Assembly (NCBI GenBank): GCA_944382025.1
Contig: CALWMQ010000142.1
Location: 1-14,710, forward strand
Length of the DNA stretch: 14,710 nt
Direction of reading: 5' to 3'
From: an uncultured Clostridia bacterium
Lineage (GTDB): Bacteria; Bacillota; Clostridia; Oscillospirales; Acutalibacteraceae
Of the stretch, positions 14,446-14,710 are shown one piece after another. Under the pieces are notes generated by a model. The model was not told the origin of the DNA. It worked only from the letters and a program-made list of their open reading frames with translations, and did no database searches. The stretch's first letter is position 1, and the number at the start of each line of letters is the position of its first letter. The translations under genes and the position numbers were made by a program.

Positions 14446-14710
14446 AGTTTTCCTTGACATAAAATAAAAAAGCTAGCGAGAAGTACAGACTGTGCCCGAT
14501 GGAAAACAGTTGAAAAGGATTTTTGCCTTACGAAATGATTTAAAAAATCTGCCATTGTTGGGATATTGCTCTATGGATAAATGAATAATAAAACCATTAC
14601 AACTGCAAAGCGGTTTTACTTTACAGAAGTTCGCCTAAATAAAAGATAGATTTGCTTAAATAAAGTAGAGAAATATGTCCTGTGGAACGGAAATGAATGA
14701 TGTGATAACT
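14446..14710. other. AT-rich intergenic stretch with no recognised gene
   Basis: No supported coding region. A minus-strand frame of 71 codons from 14555 has no ribosome site and runs through the nrdD promoter, so it is not accepted. Weak features only: a 6-bp AAAACC/GGTTTT inverted repeat near 14590-14617, and a degenerate repeat of CTAAATAAA / CTTAAATAAA around 14634-14663. A small RNA ending at the 14398-14445 terminator is possible but unproven. Confidence 0.4.

Noticed and set aside
14454..14482. Plus-strand promoter starting with TTGACA at 14454
   Set aside because: No acceptable -10 element at 16-18 bases downstream and no plus-strand gene follows in the window.
14340..14555. 71-codon minus-strand ORF upstream of nrdD
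   Set aside because: No ribosome site; it spans the terminator-like palindrome and the consensus promoter, so it is very unlikely to be translated.

Overview
The window fits a low-to-middle GC, obligately anaerobic Firmicute of the class Clostridia, most likely a gut Oscillospirales-type bacterium. This rests on four things: strong AGGAGG-type ribosome sites, an oxygen-sensitive class III ribonucleotide reductase, a VanS-like multi-pass sensor kinase, and a DUF1836 + NfeD + flotillin cluster. The code is standard, since several well-identified genes end in TGA. No insertion sequence, CRISPR array, tRNA or rRNA was seen.

Layout. (1) 231-4119, plus strand: a complete spermidine/putrescine ABC importer, potA-potB-potC-potD. 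The first three genes overlap by 1-4 bases, and potD (a lipoprotein) starts with TTG. The 230-base leader is GC-rich and foldable. A perfect 20-bp hairpin at 4190-4236 separates it from the convergent next block. (2) 4241-6868, minus strand: an OmpR-type response regulator followed by a sensor histidine kinase that is cut in two by an in-frame TGA. The two halves share one frame and together have the architecture of one six-helix kinase. (3) 6869-7304: an AT-rich divergent intergenic region with promoter-like signals in both directions. (4) 7305-10949, plus strand: a DUF1836 regulator, an NfeD-like membrane protein with a duplicated His/Asp-rich loop, flotillin, a terminator, and a DUF975 membrane protein with a short internal repeat. 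A second perfect 20-bp hairpin closes this block. (5) 11195-14295, minus strand: the anaerobic ribonucleotide reductase operon nrdD - small 59-aa ORF - nrdG, driven by a perfect TTGACA-N17-TATAAT promoter with an excellent NrdR box. (6) 14296-14710: AT-rich non-coding DNA with a terminator-like palindrome.

The most notable observation is in block 5. The large NrdD subunit has the ATP-cone, the catalytic core and most of the zinc-binding motif, but stops before the glycyl-radical segment (R-x-x-GY...RVKH). That missing segment is encoded as a separate 59-aa protein with its own strong ribosome site, between nrdD and nrdG. This looks like a natural two-piece class III reductase in which the radical-carrying peptide is a detached subunit. 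The interrupted kinase is the second split protein in the window, but there a nonsense mutation or a base error is just as likely.
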